DNA of 64,000 bases from Bordetella genomosp. 4. GTDB taxonomy: Bacteria > Pseudomonadota > Gammaproteobacteria > Burkholderiales > Burkholderiaceae_B. The stretch is taken from positions 1,178,001 through 1,242,000 of the forward strand of contig NZ_NEVQ01000013.1 in NCBI RefSeq assembly GCF_002261185.1. Direction: 5' to 3'. Shown one piece after another: positions 9,788 through 17,838 of this stretch (position 1 is the first letter of the stretch; each line of letters opens with the position of its first letter). The notes under the pieces were generated by a model. That model was given only the letters and a program-made list of their open reading frames with translations. It did no database searches and was not told the DNA's origin. Made by a program: the position numbers and the translations under genes.

Positions 9788-9821
9788 GCCAGAACGGAAA
9801 CCCTGCCGTCCTGGCTTTTTT
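9788..9821 (+). terminator. Terminator-like hairpin inside the Rieske leader (possible attenuator)
   Basis: GCCAG at 9788-9792 and ACGG at 9794-9797 pair with CCGT at 9806-9809 and CTGGC at 9811-9815, with one mismatch. Six Ts follow at once (9816-9821). The ribosome site GGAGGG and the ATG at 9840 come only 18 bases later, leaving no room for a promoter between. A transcript of the oxygenase must therefore read through it, which is the layout of an attenuator. It could also be the terminator of the acyltransferase gene with read-through. Confidence 0.55.
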
Positions 9822-9839
9822 ATCCGAGCGGAGGGAATC

Positions 9840-10985
9840 ATGACCGACATTGGTCGGATGGCGCATGTTGTGCCGGCTCGCACCCAGCTACCCGTCAACG
9901 CTTATTTTGACGAAGCCCGCTTCAAGCGCGAGCAAGAACTCATTTTCAACCAGTCATCTCTATACGTCGGCAACCAGAAATTGGTGCCCGAGGTCGGCGA
10001 CTGGCGTACGTTGCCCCAAGAAAACGGAGGGCGCGTGCTGGTTCGCAACCAGCATGGCGTTGAACTCATCTCAAATGTCTGCCGTCACCGCCAGGCATTG
10101 ATGCTCGGCGGCGAGGCCGGAAATGTCGCAGGCAACTGCAACACGAAAGGCAACCTGAAATCCACAGGCGGCAATATTGTCTGCCCCCTGCACCGTTGGA
10201 CGTACAACAACCAAGGCGAGTTGTTGGGCGCGCCTCAGTTCGAGCAAACGCCCTGCATGAATTTGCAGAAGTACCGTTTGCGCGATTGCCATGGTTTGCT
10301 TTTTGAGGGCCCGCGTGACCCGGCTTCGGATATGGCGCCGCTGTTTTCGCGTCCCGAGTTCGACTTTGGCGATTACGTGCTGGACCATGTCGAGATCCAC
10401 CAGTGCAATTACAACTGGAAGACCTTTATCGAGGTCTATCTCGAGGACTATCACGTTGGCCCGTTCCATCCTGGCCTGGGCCGCTTTGTGACCTGCGACG
10501 ACCTGACGTGGGAGTTCAACGACTGGTACAGCCTGCAAAAGGTCGGCGTACACAATGCGTTGGCACAACCCGGCTCGGACGTCTACAAGCAATGGCACGA
10601 TCGCCTGCTGTCGTTCCGCGAGGGCGATGCACCGGATTTCGGCGCGGTATGGGTGACGTATTTCCCGACGCACATGATCGAGCTGTACCCGCATGTGCTG
10701 GTACTGTCGACGCTGTATCCCAAGAGCCCGCAAGAAACCGTGAACGTGGTGGAGTTCTACTACCCCGAGGAGATCGCGGCTTTCGAGCGCGAGTTCGTCG
10801 AGGCGCAACGTGCGGCTTATATGGAAACGGCAGTCGAGGATGACGAGATTGCCGAGCGCATGGATGCGGGGCGCAAGGCATTGATGCTGCGTGGCGTTAA
10901 CGAGACTGGGCCTTATCAATCGCCGATGGAAGATGGCATGCAGCATTTCCATGAGTGGTATCGGCGGGTGATGCAGGAAAGCTGA
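9840..10985 (+). CDS. Rieske non-haem iron oxygenase, large subunit
   Basis: The protein has 381 residues. The Rieske [2Fe-2S] ligands are NVCRHRQ (Cys-x-His, about residues 80-82) and CPLHRW (Cys-x2-His, about 116-119). They are separated by a longer loop than usual, containing GNCNTKGNLKSTGGN. The mononuclear iron site is WKTFIEVYLEDYHVGPFHPGL, with the bridging Asp and two His. Such subunits hydroxylate aromatic rings or demethylate amines using an external reductase; no reductase gene is adjacent and the substrate is unknown. GGAGGG precedes the ATG. A strong terminator follows and a terminator-like hairpin lies in the leader. Confidence 0.9.
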   Translation: MTDIGRMAHVVPARTQLPVNAYFDEARFKREQELIFNQSSLYVGNQKLVPEVGDWRTLPQENGGRVLVRNQHGVELISNVCRHRQALMLGGEAGNVAGNCNTKGNLKSTGGNIVCPLHRWTYNNQGELLGAPQFEQTPCMNLQKYRLRDCHGLLFEGPRDPASDMAPLFSRPEFDFGDYVLDHVEIHQCNYNWKTFIEVYLEDYHVGPFHPGLGRFVTCDDLTWEFNDWYSLQKVGVHNALAQPGSDVYKQWHDRLLSFREGDAPDFGAVWVTYFPTHMIELYPHVLVLSTLYPKSPQETVNVVEFYYPEEIAAFEREFVEAQRAAYMETAVEDDEIAERMDAGRKALMLRGVNETGPYQSPMEDGMQHFHEWYRRVMQES

Positions 10986-11040
10986 TCTTTCTGGCGGTGC
11001 GTCTCTTTCTGGCGATGTGCCTTTAGAGCGTTATTGTTTG

Positions 11041-11078
11041 CAGAGGGCATCTCATTGAGATGCCCTCTGTCCTTTTGA
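11041..11078 (+). terminator. Intrinsic terminator of the Rieske oxygenase gene
   Basis: CAGAGGGCATCTC and GAGATGCCCTCTG form a perfect 13-bp stem around a three-base loop. TCCTTTT follows. It lies 55 bases after the stop codon. Confidence 0.88.
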
Positions 11079-11155
11079 TCGCTGTTAGATGGCGCTCACT
11101 GGGCAGAGTGGATTGCAGCGTTGGGTTTTAGATCGTTGATTAACAACGGTAGTCG

Positions 11156-11396
11156 CTATTGAGACGTCCCTGCCGGGGGCCGCGAATTGCCATGCCGGCC
11201 CTATCGCCTGGTCTGGCCGCCTGCGCGGCCAGACTACCCTTCGTCTGGCTTGTCAGGCGGGGCGGCTGGGCAAACTCGCTCCGCTACGCTGCGCTCAGAC
11301 ATGCCCAGCCGACTACCCCCCGCCTGACAAGCCAGACTCGGCAGCCTCAACGGGCCGGCATGGCAATTCGCGGCCCCCGGCAGGAACTCACAATAG
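11156..11396. repeat. Long palindrome A1 (family A)
   Basis: Perfect 33-bp inverted arms lie at 11169-11201 and 11352-11384; weaker pairing continues outward to about 11156 and 11396. The outer edge reads TTCCTGCCGGGGGC on the inverted side, followed outward by GTGAGT. Inside are two further inverted repeats: a perfect 10-bp stem (11211-11220 with 11225-11234) and a longer one (11244-11272 with 11301-11336). The same outer edge is found in A2 near 29.6 kb. It can be read as an open frame on the plus strand, but the palindrome explains that. No transposase is near. Confidence 0.85.
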
Positions 11397-11473
11397 TGGC
11401 ATGCGTGGAAAACAAATCCTCTTGGTCCACCTATGCTTTCTAATCTACATGCCGTGACATGCTGACCCCAAAC

Positions 11474-11511
11474 GTTGTCAATGGGCGCGCCCGTAGGCGC
11501 CCATTGACAAC
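11474..11511. repeat. Perfect 15-bp inverted repeat between palindromes A1 and B1
   Basis: GTTGTCAATGGGCGC at 11474-11488 is repeated inverted at 11497-11511, with an eight-base loop. No T-run follows on either side. It stands in the spacer between the two larger palindromes and has no counterpart in the second pair that I could see. Confidence 0.75.
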
Positions 11512-11594
11512 AGCACTGCGAGATCTTCTTCCTGGCAGAGATCAGTCCCTACGAAGCCTAAGCACGAAGTTCGTCCCAGCGTTGCCAGGAGCTT

Positions 11595-11770
11595 GAGACA
11601 TTGCGAGTCGATGCGGGGCAGTGGCCGCGTTGGGGCGCCTCGTGGTCGAGCGAGGGAAACCGAAGGAGCGCAGCGACGAGGTTGACGAAGCGGTGTCGGC
11701 CGCGCAGGCGGCCGACCGACCACGTGAAGCCCCAACGCGGCCGCTGCCCCGCATCGACGCCAAAAGAACC
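11595..11770. repeat. Long palindrome B1 (family B)
   Basis: Arms of 30 bp (29 identical) lie at 11607-11636 and 11729-11758, with a 92-base loop. The left flank is GAGACATTGCGAG (11595-11607) and the right flank GCCAAAAGAACC (11759-11770). Both flanks recur around B2 at 29.8 kb (GAGACGCTGCGAG and GCCAAAAGAACC), although the arms differ. The loop includes GTCGGCCGCGCAGGCGGCCG and an AAGCGG stretch. Reversed, these resemble the core of the A1 loop. The MOSC stop codon lies 26 bases beyond the right flank. Confidence 0.85.
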
Positions 11771-11795
11771 AAGCACCGACAACCAACAACAACCT

Positions 11796-12671
11796 CTAAA
11801 AATCAAGCTCGATTTCCACCTCATCACCCACATTCAATCGACTCCCCTCCGGCGCACTCACAATCGCGTTCTGGCCAAAGACAACGCCGATCTCCAATTG
11901 GCGATAGGTCGCCAGCGTACGCCCAGGCTCCTCGTAGCGCTCGCCTGTCAGTTGATCAATATTCGGCATAGGGCAACGCGTGCAAGGCTTTACCAGCGCC
12001 AGACGCACATCGCCGATCGACACCAACGCGGTGACATCCTCGTCAAAGGCCTCCCACTCACCCTCGATGACGATATTGGGCCGGAATCGATCCATCGGCA
12101 CAGGAGACTGACCCTTGGCAATCAAGCGGGCATTCAGATCATCGAGCGAAGCCTGATTGGCGATCAAAAGAGGAAAGCCGTCCGCGAATCCGAACACGTG
12201 ATCGCCGGCAAAGTCTTCGGCAAACTCGGGGTGAGCCTCTCGCCAACGATCAACCCAGTCGGCCTTGGCGGGCCGTTGTGCTTGTACATCGACCTTGACG
12301 AGCACGCAGCTCACGCCGAGCGCCTGACTGAGCCATGCAGCCGCATCGGGGCTCTCCTCGCGGGCGAGGACGGTGTCTTTCCACACGACCACATCGCGCA
12401 CCGTGTCATTCAATTGCGAGCCGTCGAGCGGAATTCGCAGTACGGGCTGACCGGGCGCCTGCAGCTCGAGATGAGTATCCGTGAGCGCCGGCCGAATCCG
12501 CGCCATCGCGGGCCACTGGCGCTGCGTCATGAACTGACCGTCGTCAGCGGTCAAGATCATCCAACGGCGATCACCGAGCAGACCCGCACGGTCGATAGAC
12601 GACGTGGACAAATCAATAGCGGCGCAAGATTTAATGGGATAGATATGCAGGCTGAGTATGCGAGCAGTCAT
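11796..12671 (-). CDS. MOSC domain protein (YcbX/mARC-like molybdenum cofactor enzyme)
   Basis: From the ATG at 12671 the protein has 291 residues. The N-terminal beta-barrel domain begins RILSLHIYPIKSCAAIDLS, then DRRWMILTADDGQFMTQRQWPAMARI. The MOSC domain holds FRPNIVIEG and LALVKPCTRCPMPNIDQLTGER. The Cys in the KPCTRC stretch is at the place that binds molybdenum cofactor in the family. Relatives such as YcbX reduce N-hydroxylated compounds; the redox partner is not encoded here, and no C-terminal 2Fe-2S domain is present. It converges on the Rieske gene across an 810-base palindrome-filled gap. Confidence 0.9.
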   Translation of the reverse strand: MTARILSLHIYPIKSCAAIDLSTSSIDRAGLLGDRRWMILTADDGQFMTQRQWPAMARIRPALTDTHLELQAPGQPVLRIPLDGSQLNDTVRDVVVWKDTVLAREESPDAAAWLSQALGVSCVLVKVDVQAQRPAKADWVDRWREAHPEFAEDFAGDHVFGFADGFPLLIANQASLDDLNARLIAKGQSPVPMDRFRPNIVIEGEWEAFDEDVTALVSIGDVRLALVKPCTRCPMPNIDQLTGERYEEPGRTLATYRQLEIGVVFGQNAIVSAPEGSRLNVGDEVEIELDF

Positions 12672-12762
12672 GACGGCGGCCAATGAGCGAAGAAGAGGAA
12701 TGCGCCAAGCTTAGCATCGGCGTGCATCTCGCAGGGTGACAGGTGGGCCGCCGGCGCTCCGG

Positions 12763-13668
12763 CTATTTACCCTCGCGCAATCGACGCAGCATTTCCAACG
12801 CCGTTTGCAGTGCAGCCTCCGCAGCAGCCAGTGACACCTCGCTCTGCGGCACGCCCCCGGCCGGGGTCATAGGCTCGGAATGTCTCGCGCCATCAGGCAA
12901 GGCCGCATGAACACGCTCGCCTGCTGGCGTCACATCGACATCGAACACCAGCTTTTCGCCGCGATGCCAGGTCGTGAACCACTCGAGCGCTTGGCCATGC
13001 TGATCGTGTCCTTGGCCTTCGAGCATGAGCAATGGACTGCCCTTGTTGACTTCCAGCGCATCCGCCAACGCCGCATCGGCGCCCACTGCGCGGATACGGT
13101 TGCGGCCGCGACCGGGGTGCAGGCCAAAGCGTTGTACCAGGATGCGATGCAGCGAAGCATCCTGCAAGTGATCTGCCGCCAAGCCCGGCAAACGCGCACG
13201 TGGCAACCACGTGCGGACAAAAGCCAAAGGCTCGTCATCGACGCGACGCAGCCTTTCTAATAACAACGTATCCTCAGAGCCAAAAAACGCCGCGACCTCG
13301 GGAGGCGGCGCGGCAGGCTCCAACCGCAATACCCGTGTGCGCAGTGCCGTTCCCGTACTGGCGAATTGTTCGAACAACCCCGTGGAGCGCTGCACCATAC
13401 GATGGTGTTCCAACACAGGGGCCACCGTAGGCGCCCGGCCAGGCTCGCGCCGGATCAACCCCTCGGCCACCAGCGCGGCCAAAGCCTGGCGCACCACACT
13501 GCGCGCCACGCCAAATTGACGACACAACCCTGCCTCACTCGGCAACGCCGTCCCCGGCGCCAATTGCCGCGCCTGAATATCCTGGCGCAGCGCCTGGGCA
13601 ACTTGTACATGCAGCGGGGCGCCGCTGGATCGATCCAACGGCGCCCCGAGGTCGGCGTTCAACGCCAT
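12763..13668 (-). CDS. GntR-family regulator (HutC/UTRA type) of the sugar-acid operon
   Basis: I place the start at the ATG at 13668 after GGAGG, giving 301 residues; the frame is open further upstream. The winged helix reads LPSEAGLCRQFGVARSVVRQ with ALAALVAEGLIRREPGR (about residues 30-75). A UTRA ligand domain follows (LRTRVLRLEPAAPPPEVAAFF, ERLRRVDDEPLAFVRTWLP). It is the last gene of the operon, four bases after pdxA2. It most likely controls the operon in response to the sugar acid or a pathway phosphate, probably through the palindrome at 17101-17126. Confidence 0.88.
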   Translation of the reverse strand: MALNADLGAPLDRSSGAPLHVQVAQALRQDIQARQLAPGTALPSEAGLCRQFGVARSVVRQALAALVAEGLIRREPGRAPTVAPVLEHHRMVQRSTGLFEQFASTGTALRTRVLRLEPAAPPPEVAAFFGSEDTLLLERLRRVDDEPLAFVRTWLPRARLPGLAADHLQDASLHRILVQRFGLHPGRGRNRIRAVGADAALADALEVNKGSPLLMLEGQGHDQHGQALEWFTTWHRGEKLVFDVDVTPAGERVHAALPDGARHSEPMTPAGGVPQSEVSLAAAEAALQTALEMLRRLREGK

Positions 13669-13672
13669 GAAA

Positions 13673-14728
13673 TCAGCCTCCGGTTGTGGAGCGCGCAGTT
13701 TCCCATACTTGCGACCAACCTGGGGCCAAATGTGCGGCACGCTCGGCAGCCAGGACCAGACTATCCTCTCGGGCGACGCCCTTGCCCGCGATGTCGAACG
13801 CGGTGCCGTGATCCACAGAAACACGCACGACCGGCAGGCCAACCGTAATATTCACGCCATCGTCGCCATAGACCGACTTGAACGGTGCATGTCCCTGGTC
13901 GTGATAGCAGGCAATCACGAACTTCCATTTGCCGCGCACCGCTTGCGGGAACAAGGCATCAGCAGGAATGGGACCCGCGGCGAGAATACCGGCAGCATTG
14001 GCCTCGGCCACTGCGGGCACCAGAATATCAGCGTCTTCTGTACCGAAAATGCCGTTTTCGCCAGCGTGCGGATTCAGGCCCGCGACGGCGACCGGCTCGT
14101 CGCTGCGACCCAGCGCTTTTGCAAACGAACCCGCCAAACGTAATACGGCGCGCATACGCTGTGGCGTCACATCGTCAATGGCCTGGCGCAAGGACACATG
14201 CGTCGTGGCATGGAAAATGTACAAATCGCCAGCGGACAATACAAGCGAGAAAGTCTTCACGCCGAATTCGTGGGCCAGCAATTCGGTGTGGCCCGGCCAC
14301 TTGTGGCCGCCCAGATGCATAGCGGCCTTGTTCAACGGCGCCGTCACAATGCCGTCGATACGGCCTTGGCGGGCCAGCTCGCAGGCGGTGGTGACAAAAC
14401 GCACCGAGCCTGCGCCCGCATCAGCGCTCAACTGGCCGAACGGGACGTGTTCCAACGATGGACCGGCCTGAATGACTTCGATCGTGCCGGGTTTGTTTTT
14501 CACCTGTTCCGGACCGTCGACGACGAGCACACGAGAGGCATCGGCGCCCAACGCCTGGGTCGCTTTACGCAATGCACCCGCATCGCCCACCACGACCAGG
14601 CGCGCACGTTGACGCAGATCGTCATGGCCCAACAACATTTTGGCGGTGATCTCCGGCCCAATCCCTGCCACATCACCCAGCGTGACCGCCAGGGTGGGAA
14701 TACGGTTGGGGGTTGCGTCTTGCGTCAT
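13673..14728 (-). CDS. pdxA2: PdxA2-type 4-phosphate dehydrogenase of four-carbon acid sugars
   Basis: This 351-residue member of the PdxA family reads LAVTLGDVAGIGPEITAKML near the start. Metal-site stretches are IVTAPLNKAAMHLGGHKWPGHTELLA and AGLNPHAGENGIFGTEDADILVPA, and ACYHDQGHAPFKSV is near the end. PdxA proper makes pyridoxal phosphate. When next to a DUF1537 kinase and a permease, the PdxA2 branch oxidises D-threonate 4-phosphate or D-erythronate 4-phosphate and decarboxylates to dihydroxyacetone phosphate. The context here favours PdxA2. A role in vitamin B6 synthesis cannot be excluded by reading alone. Confidence 0.85.
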   Translation of the reverse strand: MTQDATPNRIPTLAVTLGDVAGIGPEITAKMLLGHDDLRQRARLVVVGDAGALRKATQALGADASRVLVVDGPEQVKNKPGTIEVIQAGPSLEHVPFGQLSADAGAGSVRFVTTACELARQGRIDGIVTAPLNKAAMHLGGHKWPGHTELLAHEFGVKTFSLVLSAGDLYIFHATTHVSLRQAIDDVTPQRMRAVLRLAGSFAKALGRSDEPVAVAGLNPHAGENGIFGTEDADILVPAVAEANAAGILAAGPIPADALFPQAVRGKWKFVIACYHDQGHAPFKSVYGDDGVNITVGLPVVRVSVDHGTAFDIAGKGVAREDSLVLAAERAAHLAPGWSQVWETARSTTGG

Positions 14729-14730
14729 AT

Positions 14731-15990
14731 TCAGAATCTCCGTTCTCGGACCGCACGCGCGGCCCGGATCAATACATCGTCAGTGCCAAAGCCACCGGCC
14801 TTGGTCACAATGGGCAGCCCTGCGGCCGGCCCGCCGGTCAACGTGCCCAGCGGCACGCCTCCGGTGACTTCGTCTACCAATGCGATGCCGCCGGCCTGTA
14901 GCGCAGCCAGCACCGCACTGGCGCCATCGCCGCCCGTGGCGACCACTCCTGCGACTTTACCGGTACTATCCGCCGCTTCGCCCGCGCGTCCGACTTCATC
15001 GGCGTTCAAACCGCGCCGAATCAGCCGACCCGCCAACTCGCCCAGACGAGCGGCAACGGCACCCGAATCCAACCCGGCCAAGCGGCCTTCGGGCGCCAAT
15101 AACAATAAAGTGGCTTGTGGCGAGGCCGAAGCGACCGATTGGCAAACCTCGGCAGACCACTCTGCCCAAGCCGCATCATCGGCCAATTGCGCCAGCGTCG
15201 GAGACCATGTGCGTGCGCCATCGGCCTGCAGCGCCGCGGCCTGGCGACGTGCGGCACTGTGCTGCGATGTCACCACGACAACAACTGAGCCTTGGCTTTC
15301 TGCACCGGCCCACAAACGCGCCAACGGCGCAGCCAAGCCCCCGGAACCGACGGGCAAGGCACGTTCGCCAATCAACGCAATCGCGCGAGCCAGGCGGTCC
15401 ATATCCTGCGCCGTCGCGGCGTCAACCACCACGACGTCGCCTGCGGCCAGAATCCGGTCGGCCAATGAACGGGGCGTTTCGTCCGCCACGATCTCGACCT
15501 GCGCCCCGCCCAACAGCGTCGGGATATGGCTTTCGGTCACAGGCGTCACCGGATCCGTCGCAGCCGACGTCTCCGTCACGGGCTTGCCGTTCACATAAAG
15601 CACACCGCCACGCACCGTACGGCCCGTATCCGGAAACGCCGGACAGACCACGGCGATCGCGTCGTCACGCCATGCCTGACGGGCAGCATCGATCTCGGCC
15701 TTGAAGGCGCCGCGCAAGGTCGAGTCGACCTTTTTGTACAAACGTTTTACGCCAGCGGCCCGCAGCGCCGCCACATCCTCGCGCACGACAGCCGCGGCCT
15801 GCTCGGCCAGCAACGCCCGGCTATGCGTCGTGACGGCGACCACCTCGGCCTGGCTGGCAGCGGGATCGGCCAATGCCTGCTCGGCCCGGCCGACCGACAA
15901 CTGCGTGGGCCAGCCGGAGCGCACAAATTGCACAGCGGTGTCACCGGAGCCGGTCAGATCGTCAGCAACGATGGCGATGAACAACGTCAC
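14731..15990 (-). CDS. dtnK: DUF1537 four-carbon acid sugar kinase (D-threonate/erythronate kinase type)
   Basis: The protein has 419 residues. IAIVADDLTGSGDTAVQFVRSG at the start is the signature of this kinase family, with the Asp pair that binds substrate. KRLYKKVDSTLRGAFKAEIDAA is a second conserved block. The C-terminal nucleotide-binding domain has VVATGGDGASAVLAALQAGGIALVDEVTGGVPLGTL and LPIVTKAGGFG. It phosphorylates the terminal hydroxyl of C4 sugar acids. It lies two bases from both neighbours, permease and pdxA2. Whether D-threonate, D-erythronate or another tetronate is the substrate is not decided by sequence. Confidence 0.88.
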   Translation of the reverse strand: MTLFIAIVADDLTGSGDTAVQFVRSGWPTQLSVGRAEQALADPAASQAEVVAVTTHSRALLAEQAAAVVREDVAALRAAGVKRLYKKVDSTLRGAFKAEIDAARQAWRDDAIAVVCPAFPDTGRTVRGGVLYVNGKPVTETSAATDPVTPVTESHIPTLLGGAQVEIVADETPRSLADRILAAGDVVVVDAATAQDMDRLARAIALIGERALPVGSGGLAAPLARLWAGAESQGSVVVVVTSQHSAARRQAAALQADGARTWSPTLAQLADDAAWAEWSAEVCQSVASASPQATLLLLAPEGRLAGLDSGAVAARLGELAGRLIRRGLNADEVGRAGEAADSTGKVAGVVATGGDGASAVLAALQAGGIALVDEVTGGVPLGTLTGGPAAGLPIVTKAGGFGTDDVLIRAARAVRERRF

Positions 15991-15992
15991 GA

Positions 15993-17021
15993 TTACACCT
16001 TTGCGTCGGCAACCGCCGGCGTGTTTTCACCCAGAACGGCCGCAACATCATCAGCGGGTTTCAATTCACCAGCACGTTTCAGGAAATACGATGCCAACAA
16101 CGGAGCCAGGATCGAACTGATCAGCACGCATGCAGCCACCTGCGCAGTCGCCGTCCCGACATAATGCTGCAGCGATGGATCGGCGGCAGCAACGACGGCG
16201 GGAGTCGCGATCGCATTACCTGCAGTCGTGCCGGCAGCAAAGCCGATACCGCTCTTGCCACCACGGCGCAGAATATAGCGATAGCCCAGGTACACCAGGA
16301 AGCCGGTCACGGGGCTGATCAACAGCCCCAGGATCAGGCCGGTCATCCCGCCTGACACCACCGAGCCGAGGTTGATCCCCGTTCCCAATGCGAAAGCAAA
16401 AAACGGAATCACGATGTTCGGCACCGGCTTGAGCACATTACGCCATTGCACGTCCAGGTTGCCGACAACCACGCCCAGCAGGAAAGGCACCAGCGCAGCT
16501 ATCAAAGCGGTGACAGGGATATCGGCCAGCCCCGAGGCGCCAAGAAACAACAGGCTGAAGAACGGGCCATCATTTACGGCGCTGGCGACATACGCACCGC
16601 GGTCGCGGCTGTCGCCGTATTGACCGGTATAGGCCAGCCACAGGCCGCCGTTGCTGTTATCGAAAGCGGCCAGCATGGCCAGGATCGACACGCCCCATAT
16701 CCCGTCCAGCCCGACAAAACTGCCCAGCAGGATGATCAATGAGGCCGGCACGATGGTCTTCATCAACAAGATCGTGCCCGCGGTCGCCAGAATCGGGCCG
16801 CCGGTACGCATATTGACCTGGGTACCCGTTGCGAAAATGAGCAGCGCGATCAAAGGCATGGCGCTGTTCTTGAACAATGCCGTGGTAAAGCCCCCTACTG
16901 CCAGCGCGTCAGGCGCAAACGTGCCGATCAGGGAGCCGAGAATCAGGGGTAGCAGCATCAACCCGCCGGGCACCTTCATCATCGCCGAGAACATGGGGAA
17001 ACGGGAAACTTCGGGGTTCAT
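15993..17021 (-). CDS. KdgT-family sugar-acid/proton symporter
   Basis: The protein has 342 residues and about ten membrane spans. KVPGGLMLLPLILGSLIGTFAP at the N-terminus, LLIFATGTQVNMRTGG, AAFDNSNGGLWLAYTGQYGD and GIGFAAGTTAGNAIATPAVVAAADPS match the 2-keto-3-deoxygluconate permease family. As first gene of the operon with a C4-acid kinase and PdxA2, it probably imports the same tetronate rather than KDG. The ATG at 17021 follows GAGACGCCTCTCT. Confidence 0.88.
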   Translation of the reverse strand: MNPEVSRFPMFSAMMKVPGGLMLLPLILGSLIGTFAPDALAVGGFTTALFKNSAMPLIALLIFATGTQVNMRTGGPILATAGTILLMKTIVPASLIILLGSFVGLDGIWGVSILAMLAAFDNSNGGLWLAYTGQYGDSRDRGAYVASAVNDGPFFSLLFLGASGLADIPVTALIAALVPFLLGVVVGNLDVQWRNVLKPVPNIVIPFFAFALGTGINLGSVVSGGMTGLILGLLISPVTGFLVYLGYRYILRRGGKSGIGFAAGTTAGNAIATPAVVAAADPSLQHYVGTATAQVAACVLISSILAPLLASYFLKRAGELKPADDVAAVLGENTPAVADAKV

Positions 17022-17100
17022 AGAGAGGCGTCTCCAACGCTTTTGTCATAGGCCGGCCCGTCCACTGTAAACCGGATGCCGGGTGCGGAAAACGCGTAGT

Positions 17101-17126
17101 GTACAACCTATACGTACAGGTTGTAC
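17101..17126. promoter_or_regulatory. 26-bp near-perfect palindrome, probable GntR operator
   Basis: GTACAACCT at 17101-17109 is repeated inverted at 17118-17126, around a nearly symmetric centre. A further GTACGTAC overlaps the right arm. It lies about 80 bases upstream of the permease start, at the head of the operon that ends with a GntR-UTRA gene. That position and symmetry fit autoregulation. No experimental site is known to me for this regulator. Confidence 0.65.
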
Positions 17127-17381
17127 GTACAGAATTTGTAAATGATTGGCAGCAATAGCTGGGCGAAGCGTTGCGCGGAATACCGATATTTATCCCGAAT
17201 TACGACAAAAACCGACCCAATAAAACCCATTACAAACAAAAATGGAAAAATATTTTCAACAAATCCGGGTTTATCCCAGGTGCTGGCAAGCGCACAATGA
17301 ACTCATCGGGAAACAAACACGAACCACGACGGAAGACCGCCGGATTCCAAATCCCAAATTCAGACAAATGGAGGTCTTATC
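17127..17381 (+). promoter_or_regulatory. Upstream region of the DUF4148 gene
   Basis: This is an AT-rich stretch, markedly so at 17200-17270, with no open frame of its own. It presumably carries the promoter of the DUF4148 gene and part of the divergent sugar-acid promoter. The ribosome site GGAGGTC precedes the ATG at 17382. I see no repeat in it. Confidence 0.4.
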
Positions 17382-17711
17382 ATGAAAACCATAACTTCTG
17401 CCCTGCTAGTTTCGATGAGCCTGCTGAGCGCCGGCGCCTACGCCGCCTCGCCCAATATCGAACCTAACAACGTGCCTTTCCAAGGCGTGTATGGCCAAGT
17501 CGATGCCAACGCCCCGACCCGCGCTCAAGTCATGGCCGATCTGGCCCAAGCCAAGGCCGCCGGCCTGGTGACCTATGGCGAGGAAGAATATCCCGCGCAA
17601 GTCGCCGTCCACTCAGACAAGAGCCGCGACCAGGTCGTTGCCGAGTTGGCTCAAGCCAAGGCTAATGGCGAATACTCCTTCGGCGAACTGGACTACCCGG
17701 TTGTTCGCTGA
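17382..17711 (+). CDS. DUF4148 small periplasmic protein
   Basis: The protein has 109 residues with a clear signal peptide (MKTITSALLVSMSLLSAGAYA, cleavage after AYA). The mature part carries two copies of the family motif: TRAQVMADLAQAKAAGLVTYGEEEYP (about residues 47-72) and SRDQVVAELAQAKANGEYSFGELDYP (about 81-106). DUF4148 proteins are abundant in Burkholderiales and their function is unknown. The gene stands alone, with GGAGG before the ATG and a strong terminator after it. Confidence 0.9.
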   Translation: MKTITSALLVSMSLLSAGAYAASPNIEPNNVPFQGVYGQVDANAPTRAQVMADLAQAKAAGLVTYGEEEYPAQVAVHSDKSRDQVVAELAQAKANGEYSFGELDYPVVR

Positions 17712-17753
17712 GCGCCAGCAATAACGCCCCCAAAAGGAGGGCGCGGTAGCACC

Positions 17754-17790
17754 AAAAACCCTGCCATGCATTGCGCATGGCAGGGTTTTT
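17754..17790. terminator. Bidirectional terminator between DUF4148 and ankyrin genes
   Basis: A perfect 16-bp stem (17754-17769 with 17775-17790), bounded by five As and five Ts, serves both converging genes: DUF4148 on plus and the ankyrin protein on minus. Confidence 0.93.
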
Positions 17791-17838
17791 GTCATCACGA
17801 CGCGGCAAAAAAACGTGCGCGCGTTCCACCCATACTCA

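Noticed and set aside
11159-11443. Plus-strand open frame of 94 codons
   Set aside because: It is the reading of palindrome A1 through both arms; the inverted repeat explains the open frame and there is no family resemblance.
11478-11792. Minus-strand open frame of 104 codons
   Set aside because: It spans palindrome B1 and the spacer, is Arg/Pro-rich, and has no recognisable domain. Kept only as a note under the spacer finding.
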